A stretch of 29,842 nucleotides of DNA from Vampirovibrionales bacterium (GCA_025451145.1 JANWKX010000099.1:1-29842), one strand, 5' to 3'. Shown: positions 1 through 7,436, numbered from the stretch's first letter. Notes: generated by a model from the letters alone, not told the origin. A program made the numbers and translations.

Positions 1-734
1 GAAACGGTGACAAGCATTAAAATAGCCCGAATAGGGCGGTGCTGCCTCACATAAACAAATCCCTCGTAAAAATTCCGCCAGGCGCTATTCTGGCTTTCCC
101 CCAAATGCCGAGGGGTAAGCCTTATCAAGCATAAACCTAAAATGATGGCCAGGTAACTCAGCCCGTTCAGCATAAAACACCAGCCTTCACCCACCCAACT
201 GATGATCAACCCCGCGATGGCCGGCCCCACCATTCTCGCCGCGTTGTATTGGGTGGTGTTTAAGGCCATGGCGTTGGATAAATCATTGGGATCATCAATC
301 AACTCACTGAAAAACGAGAGGCGAACAGGCATTTCAATCGCAGTAATGGCGCCTAGAAATAAGCTCAATAAAACGATCATGGGGATATTTATCCAGTGCA
401 GCAAGGTCAATCCGCCCAAGAGAATGGCCTGAATCAAAGCCAATATCTGAATCAGAAACAGGCATTTCCGGCGATTAAACCGATCGGCGATGACACCGGC
501 GAATGGCGAGATCAGCAACGCAGGAATCTGGCTGGAGAAACCAATAAGGCCAAGCAGAAACGCCGAATTTCCCAGGTGGTAAGCCAGCCAACCCATGGCA
601 ACCTGTTGAACCCAGGTGCCTAATTGAGAGAAGAATTGCCCGATAAAGTAAAGTCTGTAGTTTCGGGATTTCAAGGCCCGAAATGTCTTGCGGATAGAGT
701 TTATGGGAATTAAGGGGTGGCTTAGGATAGTCAT
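1..734 (-). CDS. MFS transporter, N-terminal part (gene runs off the left edge)
   Basis: A minus-strand reading frame stays open from an ATG at 734 to the window edge, giving 244 residues. An in-frame TAG lies four codons upstream, so the start is well bounded. After a basic N-terminus the protein shows WVQQVAMGWLAYHL, then a loop with ADRFNRRK between hydrophobic helices, which is the classic MFS loop 2-3 signature. A later helix holds NTTQYNAARMVGPAIAG. These features resemble the enterobactin-exporter (EntS)/MFS_3 group of twelve-helix proton antiporters. About six helices are visible, so roughly 150-180 residues should lie outside the window. Substrate cannot be told. It is divergent from the aldo/keto reductase at 861, with 126 bases between the starts. 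Confidence 0.85.
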   Translation of the reverse strand, partial: MTILSHPLIPINSIRKTFRALKSRNYRLYFIGQFFSQLGTWVQQVAMGWLAYHLGNSAFLLGLIGFSSQIPALLISPFAGVIADRFNRRKCLFLIQILALIQAILLGGLTLLHWINIPMIVLLSLFLGAITAIEMPVRLSFFSELIDDPNDLSNAMALNTTQYNAARMVGPAIAGLIISWVGEGWCFMLNGLSYLAIILGLCLIRLTPRHLGESQNSAWRNFYEGFVYVRQHRPIRAILMLVTV

Positions 735-860
735 AGCCGTCTATGCCGATATCATCCGAGTCATCATCGCTTTATGGACATGTCTTGTAGAAGGCGATGG
801 GCTAAAAAAGATTTTCGGATATGATGAGTATTATTGTAGATCAGAAGAGGGCGTATCGCC

Positions 861-1997
861 ATGAAAGAGCTGATTGAAGGGGCTGCCAGTATTGAGGGGA
901 CAAGACGTTATCAAAGCCGGTTTGAGGGAAGGGATCACATTGCCCAAGGGCATTTTAGAACATTACCTCAAGGCTTATCATTAACCAGCCTGGGAATGGG
1001 GACTTATCTGGGTGAGCCGGATAAAAAAACCTTTTCAGATACCGTAGAAGCCGCAACACGATCCCTGTCTTCAGGGGCCATCAATGTTCTGGACACGGCC
1101 ATCAATTACAGGGCCCAGGCCTCTGAACGAGCAATCGGGCAGGCCATTGGGCAATTGATTGAAAAAGGCGCCATCCAGCGGGATGAGGTGTTTATCTGCT
1201 CTAAAAATGGTTATTTAACGCCGGATGCAGTCGTTCAGGAAAACTTTCAGCAGTATTTTTATACGGAGTACATTCAATCCGGAATCCTAGAGCCACAGGA
1301 TATTGTCGGCGGCATGCACGCCATGAGCCCTCGTTTTCTGGAGGATCAACTGAGCCGGAGCCTCAATAATCTGGGCCTCCAGACTTTGGATTTGATGTAT
1401 CTTCATAATGCCGCCGAATCCCAACTGGCTCAGATTGGCACAAAAGCCTTTTTTGATAAGCTAAAGGCTGCTTTTGAGTTCTATGAAACCGCACGGCAAG
1501 AGAATCGGATTCGGTTCTATGGTCTTGCCACCTGGAATTGTTTCAGGACGCCCCAAAACCTTACCTCAGAATATCTGGATCTGGAAGCGGTGGTTAAACT
1601 TGCAGAAGAAGTTGGCGGAGTTGAGTCTCATGGCTTTCGGTTTATCCAACTGCCTTATAATCTTGCCATGCCTGAAGCCATGACCCTCAAAAACCAAAGG
1701 ATTAACGGTCAACCTTACTCGACATTAGAGGCATGTGAAAAACTTGGCATCGGGGTCTTCACCAGTGTTCCGTTACTGCAAGGACAATTATTGGATCAGA
1801 TTCATGGGCTTCACTTCAAAGGACTCACAACGGCGGCACAGGCCTGCCTTCAGTTTGTTCGTTCAACTCCCGGTGTTTTAGCCCCTTTGGTCGGGCAAAC
1901 CAGCCCCAAACATGTCGATGAAAACCTTCAGGTTGCATCCGTCCCTCCGTTAACGCCCTCTGAGTTTGAGGCTTATTCAGCCGCTCCTTCGTACTAA
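861..1997 (+). CDS. Aldo/keto reductase family protein
   Basis: Predicted NAD(P)H-dependent oxidoreductase with a TIM-barrel fold, 378 residues. The catalytic tetrad is visible: Asp78 and Tyr83 in LDTAINYR, Lys115 in ICSKNGY, and His182 in MYLHNA. The GLATWN segment near 221-226 and the GQLLDQ/GVLAPLVGQTSP stretches fit the distal barrel and cofactor-binding region. It is longer than the usual 280-330 residues because of a roughly 35-residue N-terminal lead and an insertion after Lys115 (about residues 120-155). The ATG is preceded by AGAGG about 10 bases upstream. Substrate is unknown. The stop codon directly abuts the stop of the convergent hydrolase on the other strand. Confidence 0.85.
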   Translation: MKELIEGAASIEGTRRYQSRFEGRDHIAQGHFRTLPQGLSLTSLGMGTYLGEPDKKTFSDTVEAATRSLSSGAINVLDTAINYRAQASERAIGQAIGQLIEKGAIQRDEVFICSKNGYLTPDAVVQENFQQYFYTEYIQSGILEPQDIVGGMHAMSPRFLEDQLSRSLNNLGLQTLDLMYLHNAAESQLAQIGTKAFFDKLKAAFEFYETARQENRIRFYGLATWNCFRTPQNLTSEYLDLEAVVKLAEEVGGVESHGFRFIQLPYNLAMPEAMTLKNQRINGQPYSTLEACEKLGIGVFTSVPLLQGQLLDQIHGLHFKGLTTAAQACLQFVRSTPGVLAPLVGQTSPKHVDENLQVASVPPLTPSEFEAYSAAPSY

Positions 1998-2663
1998 TCA
2001 GGCTATGCCACGAATAAAGGCATTATGACGTACCTCCTCGCCGATGGTCGTCGAAGGTCCGTGCCCTGTCACGACTTTCGTCGCTTCATCCAGCGTGTAA
2101 AGCTTGTGTCGGATAGAATGCTCAATGGTTTGATAATCTCCGCCCCATAAGTCTGTCCGACCGACGGAGCCTTTAAATAAGGTATCACCAGCCAATAATA
2201 ACTTTTCATCGTCAAACCAAAAGCTCATGGAACCTGGCGTGTGGCCCGGTGTATGTAACGCTTTTCCCTTTAAATGGCTGATTGAAATGGGTTCCTCGTC
2301 TTCAAGCCAATGGGTTGGATTTGGAACTGGCTCAAAAGACATGTTAAACAGGCGGCACTGGTCCTCCAGATGCTCCCAAAGAAACTGATCGGCTTGATGT
2401 AAGGCAATCGGCGCACCTGTAGCTTCATGAATCGCTCCGGCCGCCAGGAAGTGATCAAAGTGGGCATGGGTGTGAAGGATTTGCCGGACTTGGAAACCTT
2501 CTTCATTCAATATCGCCAGGATTCTATCCGCATCGCCTCCGGGGTCAACCACAATGGCTTCTTTACTGATGGGATCAGCAATAATGGTGCAGTTGCACTG
2601 TAAAGGCCCAACCGGAAATGTTTTAATTACCATTTTAGAATGGGTTTCTTGAGAGGCTTGCAT
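1998..2663 (-). CDS. Metallo-beta-lactamase-fold hydrolase (glyoxalase II-like)
   Basis: Cytosolic MBL-fold hydrolase of 221 residues. The metal-binding signature HTHAHFDH is at residues 64-71. It is followed by His141 in TPGHTPGS, Asp160 in LLAGDTLF and His201 in VVTGHGPST, so all ligands of a binuclear metal site are present. The family start MVIKTFPVGPLQCNC begins at residue 11. An ATG there (2633) is a possible alternative, but neither start has a strong ribosome site. The family includes hydroxyacylglutathione hydrolases, but the long C-terminal substrate domain of true GloB is lacking, so the thioester substrate is uncertain. It is convergent with the aldo/keto reductase with zero intergenic bases. 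Confidence 0.85.
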   Translation of the reverse strand: MQASQETHSKMVIKTFPVGPLQCNCTIIADPISKEAIVVDPGGDADRILAILNEEGFQVRQILHTHAHFDHFLAAGAIHEATGAPIALHQADQFLWEHLEDQCRLFNMSFEPVPNPTHWLEDEEPISISHLKGKALHTPGHTPGSMSFWFDDEKLLLAGDTLFKGSVGRTDLWGGDYQTIEHSIRHKLYTLDEATKVVTGHGPSTTIGEEVRHNAFIRGIA

Positions 2664-2723
2664 GCGTTAAGACGTCTCCACTGATTCTTTATTCTAGTGT
2701 ACAAAGAATATTGAAATGATAAA

Positions 2724-2847
2724 TCCCTAACCTCTGTTGAGGAAAATTTGTTTTACCCGTGCTGGCTGCCCAGAGTCGGCTTATGGCCGCAATAGGCTCT
2801 GTATCCGCATCTTGGATTTTATTAATTTCCTCAACAGAGGTTCCCTA
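2724..2847. mobile_element. Miniature inverted-repeat element candidate A (112 bp)
   Basis: A perfect 15-bp inverted repeat, ACCTCTGTTGAGGAA at 2730-2744 and its complement at 2827-2841, bounds a 112-bp segment. The six bases TCCCTA sit immediately outside both ends (2724-2729 and 2842-2847), as expected of a target-site duplication. If the arms are extended by one base, the duplication reads CCCT. Each arm is also a small hairpin of its own (CCTC-TGTT-GAGG). The interior contains CAGAG/CTCTG and CGGC/GCCG pairings but no plausible gene. Non-autonomous element is inferred from structure; no transposase is present in the window. Confidence 0.6.
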
Positions 2848-3126
2848 GTGTGTGATGCGATGATTTCTGTTTGTGCCTTTCATTGTAGCCCATGTAAATG
2901 GCAAAATAGGTATCCAAAGCGATTGATACAGATGGCTAATGCCTTAAAAAGCGTGTTTGAAATTGTTTAAACGATATTGTATTGGTTGTCATATTTCAAA
3001 TTTTACTAAAATATATTTTTAAGTTTACATTTTAAATTTCTAATTATTACGTTATAGTTGTGTTTTTGATAACCAAGGTCTAGTCTTTGTAAGCGATTTA
3101 TTAAAAGTCCTTGAAAAAAAAAACGC
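2848..3126. other. AT-rich non-coding stretch
   Basis: No supported gene. From about 2960 to 3126 the sequence is strikingly AT-rich, with runs such as TTTTACTAAAATATATTTTT, compared with the coding sequence on both sides. It leads into the -10 element of the ribbon-helix-helix gene. It may be an upstream promoter (UP-like) region or sequence acquired with element A. Confidence 0.4.
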
Positions 3127-3132
3127 TATAAT
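3127..3132 (+). promoter_or_regulatory. -10 element upstream of the RHH regulator
   Basis: A perfect TATAAT lies 61 bases before the ATG at 3193. A TTGAAA at 3111-3116 is too close (10-base spacer) to be its -35 box, so the -35 is weak or absent and the AT-rich upstream tract may compensate. Assigned by pattern only. Confidence 0.45.
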
Positions 3133-3192
3133 AGATAATACTCATATTTAGACCGTATATATCGGCTCAATCAAGCAAGGAGAAAAATAACG

Positions 3193-3381
3193 ATGGCCCG
3201 GGTCCTCATTTCCATGAAAGATGATTTTCTGAAGCGAATTGATGAGGTCGCAGAGACAGAGCAACGTTCCAGAAGCGAACTGATCCGTGAAGCTTTGCGT
3301 CAGTACATTCGAAAAAATACCTCTACCCAAAATCCCCGACTTGAACAAGAAGCAAGAGCCCTTGAGGATCTTCTGGGCTAA
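3193..3381 (+). CDS. Ribbon-helix-helix (CopG/MetJ-type) DNA-binding protein
   Basis: A 62-residue protein. Residues 3-8 (RVLISM) form the predicted DNA-contacting beta strand, residues 11-24 the first helix, and 25-40 (RSRSELIREALRQYIRKN) the second helix with the family's conserved S-E-L-I-R-E-A-L pattern. Such proteins act as dimers or tetramers and are either free-standing repressors or antitoxins. AAGGAG at 3177-3182, ten bases before the ATG, is a strong ribosome site. No toxin-like ORF overlaps or follows; the next gene is 400 bases away. I therefore read it as an orphan regulator, perhaps autoregulatory, with an Arg/Glu-rich C-terminal tail. Confidence 0.85.
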   Translation: MARVLISMKDDFLKRIDEVAETEQRSRSELIREALRQYIRKNTSTQNPRLEQEARALEDLLG

Positions 3382-3487
3382 TCTCTGCCTGTTATGACTA
3401 TCGACGGATCGCTTGATTGAGCATCAGTCAGCCCAGGTGGATTTTCTAGCAAAGATGTCGCTTATATACTTTTGTTTGAGACGTTTT

Positions 3488-3525
3488 AACCCATTAACAG
3501 GCCGCGAAAACCTGCTTAATGGGTT
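3488..3525. repeat. Stem-loop downstream of the RHH gene
   Basis: AACCCATTA (3488-3496) pairs with TAATGGGTT (3517-3525), and CAGG (3498-3501) with CCTG (3511-3514), around a short loop. No T-run follows on either strand, so it is not a classical terminator. It may be an RNA structure or a REP-like palindrome. Confidence 0.5.
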
Positions 3526-3582
3526 CAATTCGCATCAACTTCCGTTTTTATACCCCTCTTTAATAATCGTTTAAAGCATTCT

Positions 3583-3657
3583 GGCATCGCTTGTGGATGC
3601 CTGATTTAATTTCTGATCAATTAGCCAGGGACTATATTTATATTACCCCGGGCTAAT
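3583..3657. other. Two further hairpins in the 3382-3780 gap
   Basis: GGCATC/GATGCC (3583-3588 and 3596-3601) is followed by a T-rich stretch and could be a weak terminator. ATTAGCC/GGCTAAT (3620-3626 and 3651-3657) encloses an A/T-rich loop flanked by GGG and CCCC. No ORF is supported in the 400-base gap. A TATACT at 3669-3674 could be a -10 box for the secreted protein gene. Confidence 0.4.
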
Positions 3658-3780
3658 CCTCCGTAAGCTATACTTAAGCTGAGTCATTCGAGACAGAATG
3701 ACCATGTTCAGGAAATCAATTTTAAAACCCAGTTCATTCTATAAGTACTATGAAGTTGTCGTTGATAGGAGAATACCCCC

Positions 3781-4128
3781 ATGAAAAAATCAACTGCCAG
3801 TTTTTTTGCCATTGCGCTTTGCGGCCTGATGGCCACCAGCATGATTTCAACCGCTCATGCTGCAAGAGGACAGTTTGCCCATCGACATCCTCGCCGTGCC
3901 GAAGTCTTGGGTCGTGATAACAACATGAGACACGAACTTCGAGAAGATCATGGTCATTTAGGTGGAAACTATAATCACCTGATGGCTGAAGATAAATCAA
4001 TCCACCGGCAAGAGCGTCGTGACGCCAGAAGAGATGGTGGTCATATCACCCAACAGCAACAAAACCACTTAAACCGGGAAGAAAATCGCATGAATCGTCA
4101 GATTCACCGGGATGACAGAGGCTACTAA
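3781..4128 (+). CDS. Small secreted His/Arg/Asp-rich protein, unknown function
   Basis: A 115-residue protein with a clear signal peptide: MKKS, a hydrophobic core FFAIALCGLMATSM, and an A-H-A cleavage site near residue 27. The mature part is extremely hydrophilic, rich in H, R, D, E, N and Q, with no cysteine. It has a weakly repeated pattern of R/Q-E-x-R-x-x-R and H-L segments (REDHGHLGGNYNHL, RQERRDARRDGG, REENRMNRQIHRD), so it is likely helical and possibly metal- or polyanion-binding. AGGAG lies nine bases before the ATG. It is a single-gene unit closed by the terminator at 4155-4183. I do not recognise a named family. Confidence 0.7.
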   Translation: MKKSTASFFAIALCGLMATSMISTAHAARGQFAHRHPRRAEVLGRDNNMRHELREDHGHLGGNYNHLMAEDKSIHRQERRDARRDGGHITQQQQNHLNREENRMNRQIHRDDRGY

Positions 4129-4154
4129 GCCCTAAATTCCAATTCAATTAAGAG

Positions 4155-4183
4155 AATGCCAGGAGTAGCCTCCTGGCATTTTT
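4155..4183 (+). terminator. Intrinsic terminator of the secreted protein gene
   Basis: A perfect 11-bp stem (AATGCCAGGAG 4155-4165 with CTCCTGGCATT 4170-4180) and a 4-base loop TAGC run into TTTTT. It lies 26 bases past the stop. The stem is symmetric and could also help stop the convergent pyrH transcript, although the minus-strand T-run is poor. Confidence 0.9.
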
Positions 4184-4215
4184 GATTAAACTTAGAGCCG
4201 TTTGGCCTTTTGCCG

Positions 4216-5022
4216 TTAGAGAACCAAGGTATTCTCACTGGCGCCAATATAGGTGCCTTCGGTTTCACCCGTCAGAATTTTTGAAATCGCATCCTGTTTT
4301 GAGAAATCAAAGACAATAATCGGCATCTTGGTATCCTTACAAAGGGAAACGGCCGTTTGATCCATCACTTTCAAATCCTTGTGCATCAATTCATCATAGG
4401 TGAGTGTGTCGAACTTTCGCGCATCCGGGTATTTGTTGGGATCTTTGTCATAGACCCCATCCACATTGTTCTTGGCCATCAAAATCACATCAGCGGAAAT
4501 CTCGGCAGCTCTTAAAGCGGATGTGGTGTCTGTCGAGAAAAACGGGTTCCCGGTCCCAGCACCAAAAATGACCACTCTGGATTTCTCCAGGTGCCGAATG
4601 GCTCTCAAGCGAATGTAAGGCTCTGCAACCCGATCCATGGCGATGGCCGAGAGAACCCGGATTTCCAGGCCTCGCTTTTTCAGGATGCCCTGCAAGATCA
4701 GGCTGTTCATCATGGTGGCCAGCATCCCGACGTAGTCGGCTGCGGCTCTATCCATCCCCAGCTTGGCGCTGTTTTGGACCCCGCGGAAGATATTTCCACC
4801 GCCTACCACAACCGCAATCTGGGCGCCCAGCTGAATCCCTTTGTAAATCTCCTCAGCAATGGTTTCAATCACCTCGGCCTTAATGCCAAAGCCCTGGTCA
4901 CCCATTAAGGCTTCGCCACTAATCTTCAGGAGCACGCGTTTGTATTTTAATGAAATAGACCCCTCATCCTGAAGCTCAGGTGAGGGGCTTGTCATAGGTT
5001 CCGGTTTCACAGGCACATTCAT
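4216..5022 (-). CDS. pyrH: UMP kinase
   Basis: Phosphorylates UMP to UDP with ATP in pyrimidine nucleotide synthesis; hexameric and cytosolic. It has an amino-acid-kinase fold: LLKISGEAL at residues 31-39 (phosphate binding), VVGGGNIFRG at 72-81, DRAAADYVGMLAT at 91-103, and GAGTGNPFFSTDT at 154-166. The family core starts near KYKRVLLK (residue 26), so this protein (268 residues, family usually about 240) carries a Pro/Ser/Glu-rich N-terminal extension. The ATG is still supported, because AAGGATT overlaps the end of tsf about ten bases upstream. It is the third gene of rpsB-tsf-pyrH, 12 bases after tsf, a common linkage that is followed in many bacteria by frr, which is not here. Confidence 0.97.
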   Translation of the reverse strand: MNVPVKPEPMTSPSPELQDEGSISLKYKRVLLKISGEALMGDQGFGIKAEVIETIAEEIYKGIQLGAQIAVVVGGGNIFRGVQNSAKLGMDRAAADYVGMLATMMNSLILQGILKKRGLEIRVLSAIAMDRVAEPYIRLRAIRHLEKSRVVIFGAGTGNPFFSTDTTSALRAAEISADVILMAKNNVDGVYDKDPNKYPDARKFDTLTYDELMHKDLKVMDQTAVSLCKDTKMPIIVFDFSKQDAISKILTGETEGTYIGASENTLVL

Positions 5023-5034
5023 TTTCGGTAATCC

Positions 5035-5976
5035 TTAATGTTTGATTTGTGCCATCACTTCCTCAGCAAAGTTGTCTTGTTTTTTCTCGACACCTTCACC
5101 CAAGAGGTAGCGTGTAAAGCGGGTCACTGAAATGGGGGTTCCCAGCTCGGTAGACTTATCTTTCAACAACTCTGCAATGGTTTTTTCAGGATTTTTCACA
5201 AAAGGCTGCTCCAAGAAGACGCGTTGCGCCAGGAGCTTGTCTATCCGGCCAGACACAATTTTTTCCCGAATTTCAGGGGGCTTCTTCTGAAGATCTTCTT
5301 TGCCCATCTCAATACGCTTTTCTTCTTCAATCACTGAAGCCGGAATCTCTTCGCGATGAACATATTCCGGAGAAACACTGGCGATATGAAGGGTTAAATC
5401 TTTTGCCAGCTCTTTCAAGGCTTCGGCATGAGCAGGGTTTTCAGCACCGGTTTGAAGCTCCAACAGAACGCCAATCTTGCTGCCAATGTGGATGTAGGAT
5501 TGGATCCAGCCGGGCGTGGTTAACGCATAGCGGGTTAAACGGCGAAGATTGATGTTTTCTTTAATCACGCCAATGCGATCTTTAATCAATTCTTCAACGG
5601 TCTTATCGGGTTCGGCTGCGCTTTTTTCCTGCAACAACGCTTCAGCGCCGGTTGCCTTGGAACTTAAAGCCTGGTCCGTGATTTGTTGAACCAAAGTTTG
5701 GAAAGCTTCGCCACGGGCAACGAAATCCGTTTCGCAATTGAGTTCCAGCAAAACGCCTTCTTTGCCGTTTGCGGAAACTTTAGCGGAAATCACGCCTTCA
5801 GCAGCCGCGCGACCGCTTTTCTTTTCGGCTGTCACAACGCCCTTCTGCCGAAGCAGCTCAGCGGCCTTTTCCATATCGCCTTGTGCTTCCACCAGCGCAT
5901 TTTTGGCATCCATCATACCGGCGCCGGTTTTTTCACGTAGTTCTTTGACCATACTGGCCGAAATTTGCGTTGTCAT
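5035..5976 (-). CDS. tsf: Translation elongation factor Ts
   Basis: Guanine-nucleotide exchange factor that regenerates EF-Tu-GTP. I chose the ATG at 5976 (313 residues), because the family N-terminus MTTQISASMVKELREKTGAG starts there and AAGGA lies 11 bases upstream. An upstream in-frame ATG at 6006 would add ten residues. The N-terminal UBA-like domain spans residues 1-55, and CETDFVARGEAF (residues 81-92) is the EF-Tu-contacting core. A second LELQTG/HIASVSPEYV region follows. The protein is somewhat longer than E. coli Ts (283). It sits between rpsB and pyrH. Confidence 0.97.
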   Translation of the reverse strand: MTTQISASMVKELREKTGAGMMDAKNALVEAQGDMEKAAELLRQKGVVTAEKKSGRAAAEGVISAKVSANGKEGVLLELNCETDFVARGEAFQTLVQQITDQALSSKATGAEALLQEKSAAEPDKTVEELIKDRIGVIKENINLRRLTRYALTTPGWIQSYIHIGSKIGVLLELQTGAENPAHAEALKELAKDLTLHIASVSPEYVHREEIPASVIEEEKRIEMGKEDLQKKPPEIREKIVSGRIDKLLAQRVFLEQPFVKNPEKTIAELLKDKSTELGTPISVTRFTRYLLGEGVEKKQDNFAEEVMAQIKH

Positions 5977-6042
5977 AGCCGTCACGTTCCTTAATCTCCT
6001 AATCATTTTTGACCTTGTGAGGAAACACCCTGTTCATCAGAA

Positions 6043-6082
6043 GCAGGATAATCAACGTTTTATGCTGTCTCGCTTATCCTGC
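6043..6082 (-). promoter_or_regulatory. Stem-loop between rpsB and tsf
   Basis: In the 128-base gap between rpsB and tsf, GCAGGATAA (6043-6051) is perfectly complementary to TTATCCTGC (6074-6082), with a 22-base loop. No T-run follows on the minus strand, so it is more likely an mRNA processing, stability or attenuation structure than a full terminator. It could uncouple tsf from rpsB levels. Confidence 0.4.
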
Positions 6083-6104
6083 CGCCTCAAAAATAAAGCG
6101 ACAA

Positions 6105-6911
6105 TTAAACAGGCTGCTCTTGAACTTCTGCCAAGGCTTCACTTTGTACTTCTGAGGATTCTTCCTGTTGAGGGGCTTGCTCCGCATCAGAGGCTTTTTC
6201 CATCATGGCTTTTTCCAATTCGGGATTCCGCTGTTGCTTACCTTCCAAAATCGCATCCGCAATGGTTTTGGTGATCAGACGGATGGCCCGAATGGCATCA
6301 TCGTTACCGGGGATGACATAATCAATGTTTTGAGGATCGCAATTGGTATCCACAACCGCAACAACCGGAACACCAGCTTTATTGGCTTCCAAAACCGCGT
6401 TGATTTCGCGTTTTTGATCCACGATGAAAAGCAGATCCGGCATGCCGCGCATATCTTTAACGCCACCTAAAGACTTTTCAAGTTTATGAAGCTGACGAGA
6501 GAGAACAGCCACTTCTTTTTTAGGCAAGCGATCAAAATGGCCGCTGTTTTTCATTTCTTCCAGCTCTCTGAGCTTGTTGATTCGGGTACGAATCGTCTCG
6601 AAATTGGTCAAGGTTCCACCGAGCCAGCGCCGGTTGATGAAATAGGCGCCGCAGCGTTCAGCTTCTTCCTGAACAATGTCGCTGGCCTGTTTTTTGGTGC
6701 CGACAAAGACGATTTTCTTGCCTTGGGAGGCCGCTTTTTTAACAGCTTCATATGCTTCCGACAAGAGTTGGGTGGTTTTAGTCAAATCGATAATGTAAAT
6801 CCCGTTTCGTTCCCCCCAGATGTAGGGTTTCATCTTGGGATTCCATCGTTTGGTTTGATGGCCGAAGTGAACACCGGCTTCCAGTAACTCTTGCAAGGTT
6901 GCGGCAGGCAT
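6105..6911 (-). CDS. rpsB: 30S ribosomal protein S2
   Basis: Small-subunit protein needed for S1 binding and initiation. The start at 6911 (268 residues) is set by the family N-terminus MPAATLQELLEAGVHFGHQ and by AAAGGAG about ten bases upstream. A longer frame to 6956 has no such support. Conserved S2 segments are present: FGHQTKRWNPKMKPYIWGER, FVGTKKQA, RWLGGTLTNFETI, MPDLLFIVD and PGNDDAIRAIRL. The last 35 or so residues form an acidic Glu/Gln-rich tail beyond the folded domain, as in several other phyla. First gene of rpsB-tsf-pyrH. Confidence 0.97.
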   Translation of the reverse strand: MPAATLQELLEAGVHFGHQTKRWNPKMKPYIWGERNGIYIIDLTKTTQLLSEAYEAVKKAASQGKKIVFVGTKKQASDIVQEEAERCGAYFINRRWLGGTLTNFETIRTRINKLRELEEMKNSGHFDRLPKKEVAVLSRQLHKLEKSLGGVKDMRGMPDLLFIVDQKREINAVLEANKAGVPVVAVVDTNCDPQNIDYVIPGNDDAIRAIRLITKTIADAILEGKQQRNPELEKAMMEKASDAEQAPQQEESSEVQSEALAEVQEQPV

Positions 6912-7033
6912 GAAAAATGAATCTCCTTTAATTATTGTGTCCAAACTATCTAACAATCTTACACGCTAGAAAACGTTTTACAAGATCTGAACTAATGACG
7001 CACCAAAAGGCCTGTCTGATCTCAGGATACTTG

Positions 7034-7039
7034 TTTATA
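7034..7039 (-). promoter_or_regulatory. Candidate -10 element for rpsB-tsf-pyrH
   Basis: TATAAA on the minus strand, about 120 bases before the rpsB start, fits a -10 box with a long leader. No convincing -35 is visible. Another weak pair (TTGTAA, then TAAGAT after 16 bases) lies closer, around 6950-6980. Confidence 0.3.
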
Positions 7040-7110
7040 CCACAAACCGGCGCATTTTGGTCTACATTTGTCGAATTTGCTCACTTCGAGGGATCATCAT
7101 CAATGCAGTT

Positions 7111-7344
7111 TTGACTCAATGTTAAGCAATTCTTTACATTATCGCGTCATCATTTTGCTGCATCGATGAAACGATTGGCCCATCTAACAGCCCATTTACG
7201 CCCATCTCCCAGTATCTGTTGTTGAAAGATAGCCGGAGTCGGTAGTAAACAAAAAAATCTTCTCTCCGGATAATAGCAATGTGATTCAACTCTTCTACTT
7301 CCACTCTTAGGACTTACAGCCCCAGCTTAAAAACTGGGGTTTTT
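7111..7344 (+). ncRNA. Candidate small RNA between rpmJ and rpsB
   Basis: On the plus strand, TTGACT (7111-7116) and TACATT (7135-7140, 18-base spacer) look like a promoter. About 195 bases further on there is an intrinsic terminator at 7320-7344. No ORF lies between. The predicted RNA would hold CCGGAG/CTCCGG pairing (7233-7238 with 7264-7269), and GCCCAT occurs three times at 7178, 7190 and 7200. The size suits a 6S-like or other housekeeping RNA, but I could not match it to a family. Confidence 0.3.
7320..7344 (+). terminator. Plus-strand intrinsic terminator with no annotated gene upstream
   Basis: CCCCAG (7320-7325) and CTGGGG (7334-7339) with an 8-base loop are followed by TTTTT. Only the plus strand has the T-run. 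All genes within 3 kb upstream are on the minus strand, so it must end a non-coding transcript or block antisense reading into the rpmJ end. Confidence 0.65.
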
Positions 7345-7404
7345 CTTTGGAGAAAATCCAACGGAGATTAAAATTTAATTCTAGCGCTTATCATTTTGCA
7401 TTTA

Positions 7405-7436
7405 AAAAGCAGCATCTTGGTTAAAATGCTGCTTTT
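7405..7436 (-). terminator. Terminator of the rpsE-rpmJ operon
   Basis: AAAAGCAGCAT (7405-7415) is perfectly complementary to ATGCTGCTTTT (7426-7436). On the minus strand the second arm ends in TTTTT. It lies 20 bases beyond the rpmJ stop, so transcription of this spc-type operon ends at rpmJ. The A/T flanks make it bidirectional. Confidence 0.85.

Noticed and set aside
2737..2970. 77-codon plus-strand ORF
   Set aside because: It begins inside the left arm of miniature element A, crosses the whole element, has no ribosome site and encodes an unlikely Cys/Arg mixture.
7178..7205. GCCCAT triple repeat as a CRISPR or regulatory array
   Set aside because: Only three 6-base units at unequal 12- and 10-base spacing; too short and irregular to call an array.
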